A stretch of 64,000 nucleotides of DNA from Hymenobacter sp. H14-R3 (GCF_030063445.1 NZ_JASITD010000016.1:51373-115372), one strand, 5' to 3'; counted from the stretch's first letter, positions 9,362-18,187 are shown. Notes: generated by a model not told the origin, from the letters alone. Numbers and translations are program-made.

Positions 9362-9523
9362 CGACACCTGGTAGTCAAAATTCAACTCTTCTTTCGCCTC
9401 GCTACCACCTTACCTGGTGGGGCCAGCGCCACGTGGCACAAGGCCTGGCAACCCGCCTCTCGCGTAGGCTAGCGGCTAGTGCGGCTGGCCCGGCGGCTGG
9501 CCTGGCCTTTTGCCTAAACTACT

Positions 9524-9961
9524 ATGATACCTAGCCATTACTTACGCGCGCGCGCTGCTTTTGGTGGGCGCGCAAAGGCACTGCATTCGCCTGCATTCGC
9601 CTTTTCTGCTGCCCGCCAGCTGCTTGCCACGGCCAATGCTGCCCCTTTGCCAACCGCTGCCCTGGCCGCCAATGCGGCGGTGCTGCTGGTGCTGCTGCCG
9701 CAGGCAGGCACGGCCCGGCCGGTGCGGGCGGCCACGCTGGCGGCCCTGCAGGCCTTGCAGCAGCGGCTGGGGAGCCTTATCCGGGTGCTTGCGGTGGGCG
9801 ATGACAGCCACCCGGCGGTGGTGTGCAGCTTTCAGCCGGCCGACTTGCCGGCTTTTGTGCTGGTGCACCAGGGGGTGGAGCTGTGGCGGCAGCAGGGCCT
9901 ACCCGAGGGCGAGTTTATTGTGCCCCAGCTGCTGGCCCGGCTTGCCGAGGCCAGCAATTAG
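9524..9961 (+). CDS. Thioredoxin-fold protein without CXXC
   Basis: A 145-residue protein whose second half follows the thioredoxin fold: VLLVLLPQAG, a helix with LQALQQRLGSLIRVLAVGDD, then LPAFVLVHQGVELWRQQGLP. The cis-proline position is kept (LPAF). The active-site CXXC is absent, so classic disulfide chemistry is not expected. It is a clear paralogue of the protein at 30781-31131 (shared RQQGLPEGE), and both genes sit behind the same type of promoter box. An in-frame TAA at 9515 fixes the start at or after ATG 9524. Role unknown. Confidence 0.7.
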   Translation: MIPSHYLRARAAFGGRAKALHSPAFAFSAARQLLATANAAPLPTAALAANAAVLLVLLPQAGTARPVRAATLAALQALQQRLGSLIRVLAVGDDSHPAVVCSFQPADLPAFVLVHQGVELWRQQGLPEGEFIVPQLLARLAEASN

Positions 9962-10150
9962 GCCCTCGCCCTGGCTAGGGCGGCGGGCTTCGCTACGGGT
10001 TGCCTCCCAGTAGCTTCGCTGGGGCCTATTGGCTGGAATAGCAGCGCGTTATGACTTGCTTGCCCGTGCTTGTGCGCGGCTTCCCTGCCCGTAAGCGCTG
10101 CTTTTGGCCGGGGAGGGCGACTGGTGCGTCCTTATTTACTTGCTGCTGCT

Positions 10151-10600
10151 ATGGGCTTGTATCACCTCCTTTACCAAAGCCAGGCGCGAGCGCCCTTCGA
10201 CACGCCGGCGCTGACGGCCCTGCTGCACCAGGCCCGCGCCTTCAACCGCACGCACCACCTCTCGGGCCTGCTGCTGCACACGCCCGACGGGCGGTTTTTG
10301 CAGATTCTGGAGGGTGAGGAAGCCGTAGTGCGGGCGCTCTACTACGACCATATTGTGCCCGACCCGCGCCACCACCGCTGCCGGGTGCTGGGGGCCGGGG
10401 CCTGCGCCAGGCGCAACTTTGCCGACTGGAATATGGGCTTTCGGATAGCGACTGCCGAGGAATTGCACGCGCTGCTGGGGGCCGCCACGCCCTACGCGCA
10501 GGTGCTGTTTGCGCCACTGCCCCGCGTGCGCCCCGAGCTCACGCAGCTGCTCCTGGATTTTGTGGCGAATCAGGCGCCTGAGTCCGGCAGCTATTTGTAA
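10151..10600 (+). CDS. BLUF-domain blue-light sensor
   Basis: A 149-residue protein that is almost entirely a BLUF domain. It starts MGLYHLLYQSQA, with the conserved Tyr8; Asn comes in ARAFNRTHHLSGLLLH, and Gln in GRFLQILEG. These three residues form the flavin hydrogen-bond network in the family. The stretch IVPDPRHHRC is also typical. No output domain is present, so it probably signals through a partner protein. The start is placed at ATG 10151 because the domain begins there; an in-frame upstream start at 10070 would only add an unrelated stretch. It follows the thioredoxin-like gene by 190 nt and may be co-transcribed. Confidence 0.9.
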   Translation: MGLYHLLYQSQARAPFDTPALTALLHQARAFNRTHHLSGLLLHTPDGRFLQILEGEEAVVRALYYDHIVPDPRHHRCRVLGAGACARRNFADWNMGFRIATAEELHALLGAATPYAQVLFAPLPRVRPELTQLLLDFVANQAPESGSYL

Positions 10601-10630
10601 GCCAATGGGTTACCGCTCGTGGCGGAAGGC

Positions 10631-10695
10631 TGAAATTTGTCACCGGAGGGGCTGATTTTCATCATGAGGCCGGCCTTGCGGGCAGCTAACCTTTG
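10631..10695 (+). promoter_or_regulatory. Weak Crp/Fnr-type box plus -7 element (site 8)
   Basis: TGAAATTTGTCA (10631-10642) has a degenerate left half. It is followed after 45 bp by AACCTTTG (10688-10695), the same spacing as the seven clear sites. If real, transcription starts near 10700 and the L,D-transpeptidase must start downstream of that. Confidence 0.4.
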
Positions 10696-12238
10696 CCGTT
10701 GCCGCGCTTTTGAGCCGGTCGGGCTGCGTGCGTGGGCCTGTTTGCCCTCACTTCTTGCCAGCCAGCCCCCATTGCTCCGATTTCCGGCCGTTTGCTTTCT
10801 TCTCTGTGCCGGCAGTCTGCTGCTGGCGGTGCCGCAGTGCGGTTGCGTGCCCGCGCACGAGGCCCCGGCTGTGCCCGCCGTGGTGCAGGAGCCGGGGCCC
10901 GTGGCACCTTTCATCCGGCAGCTGCTGGCTTCGGCCCTTCCGGCTGGTGAGGCAGCGGGCGCACCCCCCGACGGGGAGCTGCGCGCTTTTTATGGGCCTG
11001 CGTGTGCCCCGGCCTGGGCCGACTCGGCCGGGCACCTGCGGGCCGATGCCCTAACCACCCTGGCGCTGCTGGCCCGCGCCGCCGAGCACGGCCTGCGCCC
11101 GGCCAACTACGGCGTGGCCTACTTGCAGGCGCTGCGCGATTCGCTGGCCCAGCCGGCGCTTCCACTCCGGCGGGGCTGGCAGCTGGCCCGGCTAGACGTG
11201 GCCCTGAGCCGGGCGGCGCTTCGCTTCGGCAGCGACCTGGGGCGCGGCCGGCTGCATCCGTACACCCCAACGGCGAAGGAAACGGCGGCCGGTGCCGCCG
11301 GGCAGCCGGCCGCCGGGCTGCGCGCGGCCCTGCACCGCCACGCGGTGCCGGCCGCGCTGCTGGCCAATGCCCCCGCCAACCGCGAATACCGCCAGCTGCA
11401 ACGGGCCCTGGCCCAGTGGCTGGCCCGCCCGGTGGCCCCGGACTCGGCAGTGCTGCGGCAGCACCAGTACGAAAAGGTGGCCGTGAACCTGGAGCGCTGG
11501 CGCTGGGAGCCGCTGGCCGATTCGGGCTACGTGCTGATAAACGTGCCGGCCTACGAGCTGGTGGTGGTGGCCCCCGACTCGGTGGTGCGCCGCCACCGGG
11601 TAGTGGTGGGCGCGCCGCGCACCCCCACCCCCACGCTCAGCAGCCGCCTCACGCACTTTACGCTGGCCCCCGACTGGCACGTGCCCCGCTCCATTGCCAC
11701 GCAGGAAATGCTGCCCCGCATCAAGCAAAACGTGGGCTACCTGGCGAGCCACAACTACGCCCTTTACGATGGCCGGGGGCGGCTGGTGAACCCGGCCCGC
11801 GTGAGCTGGGCCACCGTCACGGCCCGAAACTTTGCCTACACCATCCGGCAGTCGGCGGGCTGCGATAACTCGCTGGGCAACATTGTGTTTCGTTTTGCCA
11901 ACCCGTATGCGGTGTATGTGCACGACACGCCGCAGCGCCAGTATTTTGCCCGCCCGGCGCGCGCCCTCAGCCACGGCTGCGTGCGGCTGCAAAACCCCAT
12001 GCAGCTGGCCGAGTACCTGCTGCGCCGGGAGGGCAATACCGCGCCGCTGCCCTCCGACGAAGCGTGCGCCCGGCAGCCCCGCCCGCACGAGGTGCACCTG
12101 CGCCAGCCCATCGCCCTCTACATCCGCTACGCCACCTGCACCGCCGAAAACGGCCGCTTGCGCTTCCTGCCCGATATATATGGCCGCGATGCGGCCATCC
12201 GCCGTGGGCTGTTTGGGCCAGTCGCGGTAGCAAAATGA
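10664..12238 (+). CDS. L,D-transpeptidase (YkuD, LdtD/YcbB-like)
   Basis: The protein carries an export signal (FPAVCFLLCAGSLLLAVP), an N-terminal region of the YcbB type (FYGPACAPAWADSAGHLRAD, then LARAAEHGLRPANYG), and a YkuD catalytic domain ending in ALSHGCVRLQNP with the active-site Cys codon at 11978-11980. Family function: periplasmic formation of 3-3 peptidoglycan cross-links or lipoprotein anchoring, resistant to most beta-lactams. ATG 10664 is the first ATG in frame, but the putative promoter at 10631-10695 would place it upstream of the transcript. TTG 10742 or TTG 10772, just before the signal peptide, are then better starts. Confidence 0.85.
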   Translation: MRPALRAANLCRCRAFEPVGLRAWACLPSLLASQPPLLRFPAVCFLLCAGSLLLAVPQCGCVPAHEAPAVPAVVQEPGPVAPFIRQLLASALPAGEAAGAPPDGELRAFYGPACAPAWADSAGHLRADALTTLALLARAAEHGLRPANYGVAYLQALRDSLAQPALPLRRGWQLARLDVALSRAALRFGSDLGRGRLHPYTPTAKETAAGAAGQPAAGLRAALHRHAVPAALLANAPANREYRQLQRALAQWLARPVAPDSAVLRQHQYEKVAVNLERWRWEPLADSGYVLINVPAYELVVVAPDSVVRRHRVVVGAPRTPTPTLSSRLTHFTLAPDWHVPRSIATQEMLPRIKQNVGYLASHNYALYDGRGRLVNPARVSWATVTARNFAYTIRQSAGCDNSLGNIVFRFANPYAVYVHDTPQRQYFARPARALSHGCVRLQNPMQLAEYLLRREGNTAPLPSDEACARQPRPHEVHLRQPIALYIRYATCTAENGRLRFLPDIYGRDAAIRRGLFGPVAVAK

Positions 12239-12417
12239 GCGGAAGCACGCTCCCCTTTCCGCTTAGTGCGCCACCTCCCTGCGCACTCCTTGCTCGCCCG
12301 GCCATCCGCTCTGCGGCTGGGGCCGTGTTGCTTCCCGAGGGCGGGCGGCCCGCGCTGCCGATGGCCGGGCCGCTGGTGCGGGATGAGCCGGAGAAATTTC
12401 TTCATTATTTCTTCACT

Positions 12418-12482
12418 TGACGAATGTCATGCGATGCGGCAATTCTTGTCATGGGGCCGGCCGCCGCCCTGGCAGACTTTTG
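12418..12482 (+). promoter_or_regulatory. Crp/Fnr-type box plus -7 element (site 3)
   Basis: TGACGAATGTCA at 12418-12429, 45 bp, then GACTTTTG at 12475-12482. The next gene starts at 12516, 33 nt after the -7 box. Confidence 0.65.
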
Positions 12483-12515
12483 TATCAATTTAATTTCTAC
12501 CTGATTCTCAGCGCT

Positions 12516-12818
12516 ATGCAAGCCCACACCCAAAGCCAGCTCGATGCCCTCCATGCCGCCGTGACGGCTTGCGAGCACTGCGCTACTGCCTGCCTGCAAG
12601 AAGCCGACGTGCGGACCCTGACCCGTTGCATCGCCCTCACCCGCGACTGCGCCGACGTGTGCGCCCTGGCCCTGCGCCTCGTGGCCCGCGACTCGGCGCA
12701 CGCCGCGCCCCTGCTCGCGGCGGGTGCCGCCATCTGCGCCGCCTGCGCCGATGCGTGCAGCCAGCACGCGCACCTGCACTGCCAGCAGTGCGCGGAGGCC
12801 TGCCGCCGCTGTGCCTAG
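12516..12818 (+). CDS. Cys-rich four-helix-bundle protein (DUF326/copper-storage type)
   Basis: A 100-residue protein with regularly placed cysteines in helices: TACEHCATACLQ, TRCIALTRDCADVCALAL, ICAACADACSQHA, CQQCAEACRRCA. This pattern is that of small four-helix copper-binding proteins (Csp/DUF326), which hold Cu(I) inside the bundle. No signal peptide is seen, so it is probably cytoplasmic. ATG 12516 is chosen because a longer in-frame extension from 12417 would start inside the promoter. It appears to be the first gene of an operon with the BON protein and four usp genes. Confidence 0.85.
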   Translation: MQAHTQSQLDALHAAVTACEHCATACLQEADVRTLTRCIALTRDCADVCALALRLVARDSAHAAPLLAAGAAICAACADACSQHAHLHCQQCAEACRRCA

Positions 12819-12874
12819 GGACCGCATCATATTAGTTAAAACGCTGATTTATAATTACTTATATTCAATTTGCC

Positions 12875-13651
12875 ATGGCTACGCCCTACCTCCTCATTGC
12901 CCGCGCCAGCACCCTGGTGGAGGTGCACACCCACGAGCAGGTGGTGCGCCTGAGTGGCACCCTGGGCACGGCCACGGAAAAGAGCCCCGTTGTGGCCCTG
13001 GCCTACCAGACCGGGGCCTCCCACGGGGCTGCCCATGACTTGCAAGTGGCTCACTGGGCGCTGGGCGGCGCCTTGCGGCGCGAGAAGTTTGCGCCCCGCG
13101 CCGACGCGGCCATCGTCGGGGCCGTGCGCGCAGCCCTGCACCACAACCCGCGCGTGCGCTGCGCCGAAGCGCTGGTGCAGGCCCGGCAGGGCGTCGTGAC
13201 GCTGGCCGGCACGGTGAGCAGCCTGCGCGCGCGCCAGGAAGCCGAGCGCGACGCCCGCCTCGTGGTGGGCGTGCACGATGTGCATAACCTGCTGAAAATA
13301 AGGTTTAAGCGCCCGGTGGCGGATACCGATATTCGCCAGGCCATTCTGGCCGCGCTGGTCCGCGACCCCTACCTGGGGCCCTTCTATTTTACCGTGCGCG
13401 TGCGCCACGGCCAGGCTACCTTGCACGGGCAGGTGGGCAGCGCCTTTGCGCGCGAGCGGGCCGGCGAGGTGGCCGCCGAAACCAGCGGCGTGCTGGCCGT
13501 GGCCAATCTGGTGCAGCAACCGGAGGCCACCCGCACCGACGAGTTTCCGGCCAGCCGGCCGGGAGCGGCGGAGCCCCGGCCGGCTGGCCCCGCCCCCCAC
13601 GAGCCGCCGGCCGCCGCACGCGTTAAGCTCCTCGCCGATGCGTACCGCTAG
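12875..13651 (+). CDS. BON-domain protein
   Basis: A 258-residue protein with two clear BON domains: residues about 80-150 (AAIVGAVRAALHHNPRVRCA then VTLAGTVSSLRARQEAER) and about 155-215 (DTDIRQAILAALVRDPYLGP then ATLHGQVGSAFARERAGE). An earlier region (LVEVHTHEQVVRLSGTLGT) may be a third, worn copy. BON domains bind membranes or lipids and occur in osmotic and envelope stress proteins. No signal peptide is apparent. It lies 56 nt after the Cys-rich gene with an AT-rich gap between. Confidence 0.8.
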   Translation: MATPYLLIARASTLVEVHTHEQVVRLSGTLGTATEKSPVVALAYQTGASHGAAHDLQVAHWALGGALRREKFAPRADAAIVGAVRAALHHNPRVRCAEALVQARQGVVTLAGTVSSLRARQEAERDARLVVGVHDVHNLLKIRFKRPVADTDIRQAILAALVRDPYLGPFYFTVRVRHGQATLHGQVGSAFARERAGEVAAETSGVLAVANLVQQPEATRTDEFPASRPGAAEPRPAGPAPHEPPAAARVKLLADAYR

Positions 13652-13841
13652 CCGCCCCGCCGGGCGCGGCCAGCTGGGGGGCCGCCCAAATTCTTTCCCG
13701 CCCCCGGACCCGGCCAGCCGGCAGCTGGCGCGCGACGCCGACGCGACCATGATGGTAGCGGAAGGACACGAGTGCACCGGGTTGGTGGCGGACTCAGCCC
13801 GCTGGGCCGCGCGCCGCGAAGAAAACCGCCTACCCCAGTAG
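13638..13841 (+). CDS. Possible small ORF overlapping the BON gene end
   Basis: A 67-codon frame starts 14 nt before the BON stop codon. Its second half (RDADATMMVAEGHECTGLV then RWAARREENRLPQ) looks protein-like but matches nothing I recognise. It may be a small translationally coupled protein or a relic. Confidence 0.25.
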   Translation: MRTASRPAGRGQLGGRPNSFPPPDPASRQLARDADATMMVAEGHECTGLVADSARWAARREENRLPQ

Positions 13842-13938
13842 CGCACCAGCCTACGCATAACCCCGGCTGAGCAGGGCCAGCTGCTGGGCTGGCAGCCCGC
13901 TGGCTTTGCCATTCACCCACCCTTTTTTCTTTACCCCT

Positions 13939-14757
13939 ATGGCTTCCCCCCTTGTCGTGCTGACCGATTTTTACGCCGTTACCAACCGGGCGCTGTCCTA
14001 CGCGGCCGGGCTGGCGGTGCCCCTGCAGGCCGAGCTGGTGCTGCTGCACGCCCGCCACGACGTGCTGCTGGCCCCAGTTGGCCACAACTCCCACTCGCCC
14101 CTCAGCGACCACACTACCGACAAGGCCCTGCAAACGCTGGCCGCCGAGCAGCCCGTACCCACCCAGGTGGAGGTGTCGGACCGGGAGCTGCCCGAGGCCG
14201 TGCGCGCCGCCGTGCGCCACCACCACCCCCTGCTGCTGGTGCTGGGCCGGCCCGGCGGGGCCGATACGCCCGTGGAAATCATGACCGGCACGGCCATGGA
14301 CCTGCTCACCACCGTGCCCTACCCGCTGCTGGTGGTGCCGGCCCCGGGCTGGGATGACTTCCCACCCCGCCGCCTGCTGCTGGCCGTTGACGGCGAGCCG
14401 TTTACGCTGCTTCAGCACCAGGACGTGCTGCGGCAATTGCTGCACGTGGCGGCCGGTACGCTGGCCGTGGTGCGGGTGGCCGATGACAGCCACGCCCGCC
14501 TGGGGGCCGAAGCCATCCTGCGCACCGTGGCCGCCAACAACCTGACCGATGAGCTGCCCCCCAGCCAGCTGCACGAAGTGCACAACCACTCGGTAGTGGG
14601 CGGCGTGCTGGCCGAAGCCGCCCGGCAGGATGCCGACCTGCTGGTGGTGGTGGCCCGCCGCCACAGCCTGCTGGGCAGCCTGTTCCACCGCAGCGTTACG
14701 GCCCAGCTGCTGGAGCGCAGCGCTATTCCGGTGCTGGTGCTGCCCGCCGAAGATTAG
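13939..14757 (+). CDS. Universal stress protein, tandem UspA domains
   Basis: A 272-residue protein with two Usp domains, starting PLVVLTDFYAVTNRALSYAA and, for the second, RRLLLAVDGEPFTLLQHQD. It ends ARRHSLLGSLFHRSVTAQLL then AIPVLVLP, the same tail motif as its paralogues. The start is ATG 13939; an in-frame ATG at 13906 precedes it, but the Usp fold begins only after 13939. First of four consecutive usp genes; no Crp-type box directly upstream, so it probably depends on the promoter at 12418 or an unrecognised one. Confidence 0.9.
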   Translation: MASPLVVLTDFYAVTNRALSYAAGLAVPLQAELVLLHARHDVLLAPVGHNSHSPLSDHTTDKALQTLAAEQPVPTQVEVSDRELPEAVRAAVRHHHPLLLVLGRPGGADTPVEIMTGTAMDLLTTVPYPLLVVPAPGWDDFPPRRLLLAVDGEPFTLLQHQDVLRQLLHVAAGTLAVVRVADDSHARLGAEAILRTVAANNLTDELPPSQLHEVHNHSVVGGVLAEAARQDADLLVVVARRHSLLGSLFHRSVTAQLLERSAIPVLVLPAED

Positions 14758-14799
14758 CCCAGCTATTCTACACAACTTCTTGTTTGTCAAATACTTATT

Positions 14800-15663
14800 A
14801 TGGCTCCTTCCTTTGTTGTCTTGGTCAACCTCTCGGTGGCGGCCGGGCAGGCGGCCCGCTACGCCGCCGTGCTGGGGGCACCGCTGCGCGTGCGCCTGGA
14901 GCTGCTTACGATAGACCAGTACGCCGTGCTTCCCCCCGAGCTGTCGTATGCCCCGGGGGCGGCCCGCCCCCGGTCGCAGACCACCACGGAAGCCGCTTTG
15001 CGGACGCTGGCCCACCGCCTGCCCGCGCCTGCCGAAGCAACCGTGCTCACGGCCCCGCTGCCCGATGCGCTGCAACAAGCCATTGCCCGCCACCACCCGC
15101 TGCTGCTGGCCCTGGGCCTGAGCCCCGAGCAGGGCTTGGTCGACTACCTGCTGCGCAACCACGTGCTGCCCGTGCTGCGCGCTACCCACCAGCCGCTGCT
15201 GCTGGTGCCCGAAGCCAGCCCGCCCCCCAGCCTGCCGCGCCGCGTGCTGGTAGCCATTGATGACGACTACTTCGCCCTCAGTGCCACCGCCCTGGCCCTG
15301 GCCCCGCTGCTGGCGAGCTGGCCGGCGGCTTTTTCGGTGATGCACGTGCGGCCCGTTGCGGCCGGGGCCGAGCGGCCCGGCCGCTATGAGCTGCTGGGCG
15401 AACCGCTGCGCGCGCTGCTGCCGGTGGCCGCACCGGTGGCGCTGTGCGCCAGTGCCGGCCACGGCGCGGCCGCCGGCATCCTGCACGCCGTGGCCGTGGC
15501 GCAGGCCGATTTGCTGGTGCTCATTGCCCGGCCCCGCAGCTTTCTGGGCCGGTTGTTTCACCGCAGCGTCACGGCGCAGGTGCTGCGCGGCTGCCCCGTG
15601 CCGGTGCTGCTGCTGCCCGCCGAGGCCCCAGACCAGCCCGACTACATGCCCCGCATGAGCTGA
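14800..15663 (+). CDS. Universal stress protein, tandem UspA domains
   Basis: A 287-residue two-domain Usp protein (PSFVVLVNLSVAAGQAARYA; RRVLVAIDDDYFALSATALA). The tail reads ARPRSFLGRLFHRSVTAQVL then CPVPVLLLP. It begins 42 nt after the previous usp gene, consistent with one transcript. Divergence between the paralogues is considerable in the middle, so they are old duplicates rather than recent copies. Confidence 0.9.
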   Translation: MAPSFVVLVNLSVAAGQAARYAAVLGAPLRVRLELLTIDQYAVLPPELSYAPGAARPRSQTTTEAALRTLAHRLPAPAEATVLTAPLPDALQQAIARHHPLLLALGLSPEQGLVDYLLRNHVLPVLRATHQPLLLVPEASPPPSLPRRVLVAIDDDYFALSATALALAPLLASWPAAFSVMHVRPVAAGAERPGRYELLGEPLRALLPVAAPVALCASAGHGAAAGILHAVAVAQADLLVLIARPRSFLGRLFHRSVTAQVLRGCPVPVLLLPAEAPDQPDYMPRMS

Positions 15664-15733
15664 CCAGCGGCACCGCCTCCACTGGTCGTTTTTCCTCCCT
15701 TCTGGCTGTTACAAGCCCCTTATTTTCAGTTGT

Positions 15734-15817
15734 ATGCTGCTGCCCGCTTTTCTGTTTTCGGCCCTGCTCATTGGCACGCTGGTCGCGGTGCGCCTGCACT
15801 ACCTCACCACGCAGTAG
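15734..15817 (+). CDS. Possible 27-residue single-span membrane peptide
   Basis: ATG 15734 opens a 27-codon frame: MLLPAFLFSALLIGTLVAVR then LHYLTTQ, and TAG. It is one hydrophobic helix followed by a polar, basic end, the form of small membrane-protein subunits such as KdpF or CydX. It lies between two usp genes. It may be chance; no homologue is claimed. Confidence 0.3.
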   Translation: MLLPAFLFSALLIGTLVAVRLHYLTTQ

Positions 15818-16005
15818 CAGCCTGGCCCAGGTGCTCGCCCGCGCCCAGCGCCAGCCCACTGCCTTTTGCCCCGCGCTGGAAAACCACCGGCTGCGCGGCG
15901 TTATCGGCCAGGGCAGCCTCACCGGGTTTCGGGCCATCCGGGCCGCCCTCCGCCACCAGCTGCCCCGGCGGTCGGCCTTCTCTTTCCATTCCATTTCACT
16001 TCGCT
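15818..16005. other. Usp intergenic remainder, possible relic
   Basis: Contains a plus-strand frame reading LENHRLRGVIGQGSLTGFRA without a start codon of its own. Not identified. Confidence 0.3.
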
Positions 16006-16848
16006 ATGAAACCTACCCTGCTCGTTCTCACCGATTCTTCGCCCGCCGCCGCGCGGGCCCGGGCCTACGCCGCCGTGCTGGCCGCCCCGCTGGGGGCCGA
16101 GGTGCACCTGCTGCACGTGTACCCCACGCCGCCCATGACCACGCGAGTAGGTGTGCTGATGGAGGCCACCAACGCCCGCTACGTGCAGCGCGAGCGCCGC
16201 GCCCTGGAAGCCGTGGCCGCCGCTATGCCCGTGCCCACCACCGCCACCACCGTGGCCAGCCTCTGGGAAGAGGCCGTGCAGCAAGCCCTGGCGCGGCATC
16301 AGCCGCTGCTGCTCATCGCCGGCCTCACAGCCACCGACAGCCGGCTGGACGAGTGGCTCAGCAACCGCGCCCTGCCGCTGGCCCACGAAACGGGCTACCC
16401 CCTGCTGCTGGTGCCCGAGCACTTGCCCACCGCCGCCCTGCGCCCACCCGGCTGCCTGGCCCTGGCCGTGCGCGACCAGTTCTTCACCCTCACGCCCCAG
16501 GCCCTGGCCCTGCGCCCGCTGCTGGCGGCCCTGGCTGCGGCCGTAGTGCCCGTAACCGTAGCCCGGCCCGATGAGCCTACCGCGGGCCAGCAAGGCCTCG
16601 CCGCAGCCCAGGAATGCGGCCTGACCCCAGCGCTGGCCGGCAGCACCCTGTACCGGGTGGTAGCCGAAGCGCCGGCCGCTGGCCTGCGGCAAGCCGTGAC
16701 AGAGCTGGCGGCCGATGTGCTGGTGCTGCTCGACCCCGGCCACGGCTGGGTGGCCAAGCTATTCGGCACCAACGTCATTGGGGAGGTGCTGCGGCACACG
16801 CCGGTGCCGGTGCTGCTGCTGGCTACCCAGGAAAACGGGGTGGCGTAA
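16006..16848 (+). CDS. Universal stress protein, tandem UspA domains
   Basis: A 280-residue protein starting MKPTLLVLTDSSPAAARARA. The first Usp domain is well kept (HVYPTPPMTTRVGVLMEATN; YPLLLVPEHLP); the second is more worn but ends in DPGHGWVAKLFGTNVIGEVL then TPVPVLLLATQ. ATG 16006 is chosen because the fold begins there, though the frame is open further upstream. Confidence 0.88.
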   Translation: MKPTLLVLTDSSPAAARARAYAAVLAAPLGAEVHLLHVYPTPPMTTRVGVLMEATNARYVQRERRALEAVAAAMPVPTTATTVASLWEEAVQQALARHQPLLLIAGLTATDSRLDEWLSNRALPLAHETGYPLLLVPEHLPTAALRPPGCLALAVRDQFFTLTPQALALRPLLAALAAAVVPVTVARPDEPTAGQQGLAAAQECGLTPALAGSTLYRVVAEAPAAGLRQAVTELAADVLVLLDPGHGWVAKLFGTNVIGEVLRHTPVPVLLLATQENGVA

Positions 16849-16914
16849 GCGACCCGTTTGCGCCGTCCGGGCGATACCCTCACCTACTAGTTCACTTCCA
16901 CCCCCCAGCTGCTC

Positions 16915-17838
16915 ATGGCTCTTTCCCTCCTTGTCTTCGCGGGTTTTTACCCGCCCGCCCGCCGCGCCATTCAGTATGCCGACATTCTGGCCCAGGCCGT
17001 GGAGGGCCGGCTGGTGCTGCTGCACGTCAACCGCGCCTCCATGCTGGACCCCAACAACTTGGTGGCCCAGGGCTACCGTCAGCAGGAGCTGGCGCGCCAG
17101 ACCGATACGGCCGCCATTCTCTACCAGCAGGCTGAAGGCCTGCAAACCACGGCCACCGTGGAAGTGGCCACCGACCTGCTGCCGGCCGTGGCCCAGGACC
17201 TGGCCCACCGCTACCAGCCGGCGCTGTTTGTGCTCAGCCAGGCCGATGAGGACCGCCCCGCCGCCGCCGACCTGCTCACCTCGTGCGTGGACATTCTGCG
17301 GGCCGGCAGCTACCCGCTGCTGGTAGTGTCGCCCACCGCCCCGGCCGAGCACCCACCCCGCCGCATCCTCATCGCCGCCGACCGCGAACCGTTTGCGCTG
17401 GCGGCGGAAGCCGACGCCATGCGCCAGCTGCTGGCCCTGCCCGGCGTCGAGGTCATGGTGGCCCACGTGTCGAGCGGCGTGGAGGACGACGAAGGCTGTG
17501 CCCTGGCCCTGCGGGCAGTAGAGGCCAGTGGCCTGGTAGAGGGGCTGCCTACGCCAGAGCTGCGGGGCTACCAGTACAAGGAGTATGCGCAAGGGGTGCT
17601 GGCCGCCGCCCGCGATTGCCACGCCGACCTCGTAGTGGTGCTGGCCCGCCAGCGCAGCTACCTCGGCGACTTGTTTCACCGCAGCGTCACGGCCCAGCTG
17701 CTGGAAACCTGCCCGGTACCCGTGCTGGTGCTGCCCACCGCGGCGGCAGTCCCCACCACCGAAGCGCCCAGCTACGCCACCGCCACCGCCGCCGGCTACG
17801 CCAACACCGTACTCACGGGCCTGCTGCCGGCCGCCTGA
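16915..17838 (+). CDS. Universal stress protein, tandem UspA domains
   Basis: A 307-residue two-domain Usp protein (SLLVFAGFYPPARRAIQYAD; RRILIAADREPFALAAEADA). The tail carries ARQRSYLGDLFHRSVTAQLL then CPVPVLVLP, followed by a 35-residue Ala/Thr-rich extension not found in the paralogues. Last gene of the four-usp run; starts 66 nt after the previous one. Confidence 0.9.
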   Translation: MALSLLVFAGFYPPARRAIQYADILAQAVEGRLVLLHVNRASMLDPNNLVAQGYRQQELARQTDTAAILYQQAEGLQTTATVEVATDLLPAVAQDLAHRYQPALFVLSQADEDRPAAADLLTSCVDILRAGSYPLLVVSPTAPAEHPPRRILIAADREPFALAAEADAMRQLLALPGVEVMVAHVSSGVEDDEGCALALRAVEASGLVEGLPTPELRGYQYKEYAQGVLAAARDCHADLVVVLARQRSYLGDLFHRSVTAQLLETCPVPVLVLPTAAAVPTTEAPSYATATAAGYANTVLTGLLPAA

Positions 17839-18083
17839 CGCAAGCCCCCTGCCGGGGCCAGTGCTGCTGCCCGGCGCTCAGCCAGCTGGCTGGCCCCGGC
17901 TGGTTTGCGGCAGGCCAGCGCTGCCGCTTCGAGGGCCCCAGTGACCCGGCCGATGAAGCCGATTACCTTGTCCGCGCCACTCGGGGGCAAACCACCCCGC
18001 CGGCTCGCCGCCCGCGCCGACTTCGGCCTTGCGGGCTTGTTGCCGGCCACGGGTAGCCAGGCTCGGGCGAGTGGGCCGCCGCT
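17839..18083. other. Intergenic region, nothing identified
   Basis: No supported frame. GC-rich with short inverted repeats (e.g. around 17880-17910) that could end the usp transcript, but no T-run follows. Confidence 0.4.
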
Positions 18084-18148
18084 TGACAAACGTCAGCTGC
18101 CAAGCTAATTATCGTCAGGAATTTACCTGCGGGCGTGGTCGAATTTTG
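18084..18148 (+). promoter_or_regulatory. Crp/Fnr-type box plus -7 element (site 4)
   Basis: Perfect TGACAAACGTCA at 18084-18095, 45 bp, then GAATTTTG at 18141-18148. The efflux operon starts at 18188, 39 nt downstream. Confidence 0.7.
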
Positions 18149-18187
18149 CCTCCGCATTCCTGCCGTTCATTTTCCCTTATTTTGTGC

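Noticed and set aside
13844..13908. Possible Crp-type box before the usp gene at 13939
   Set aside because: TGGCTTTG is present at 13901-13908, but the sequence 45 bp upstream has no TGAC/GTCA half-site.
13648..15561. 637-codon minus-strand open frame
   Set aside because: It lies opposite two usp genes and consists of low-complexity His/Gln/Gly sequence, the usual antisense product of GC-rich genes.
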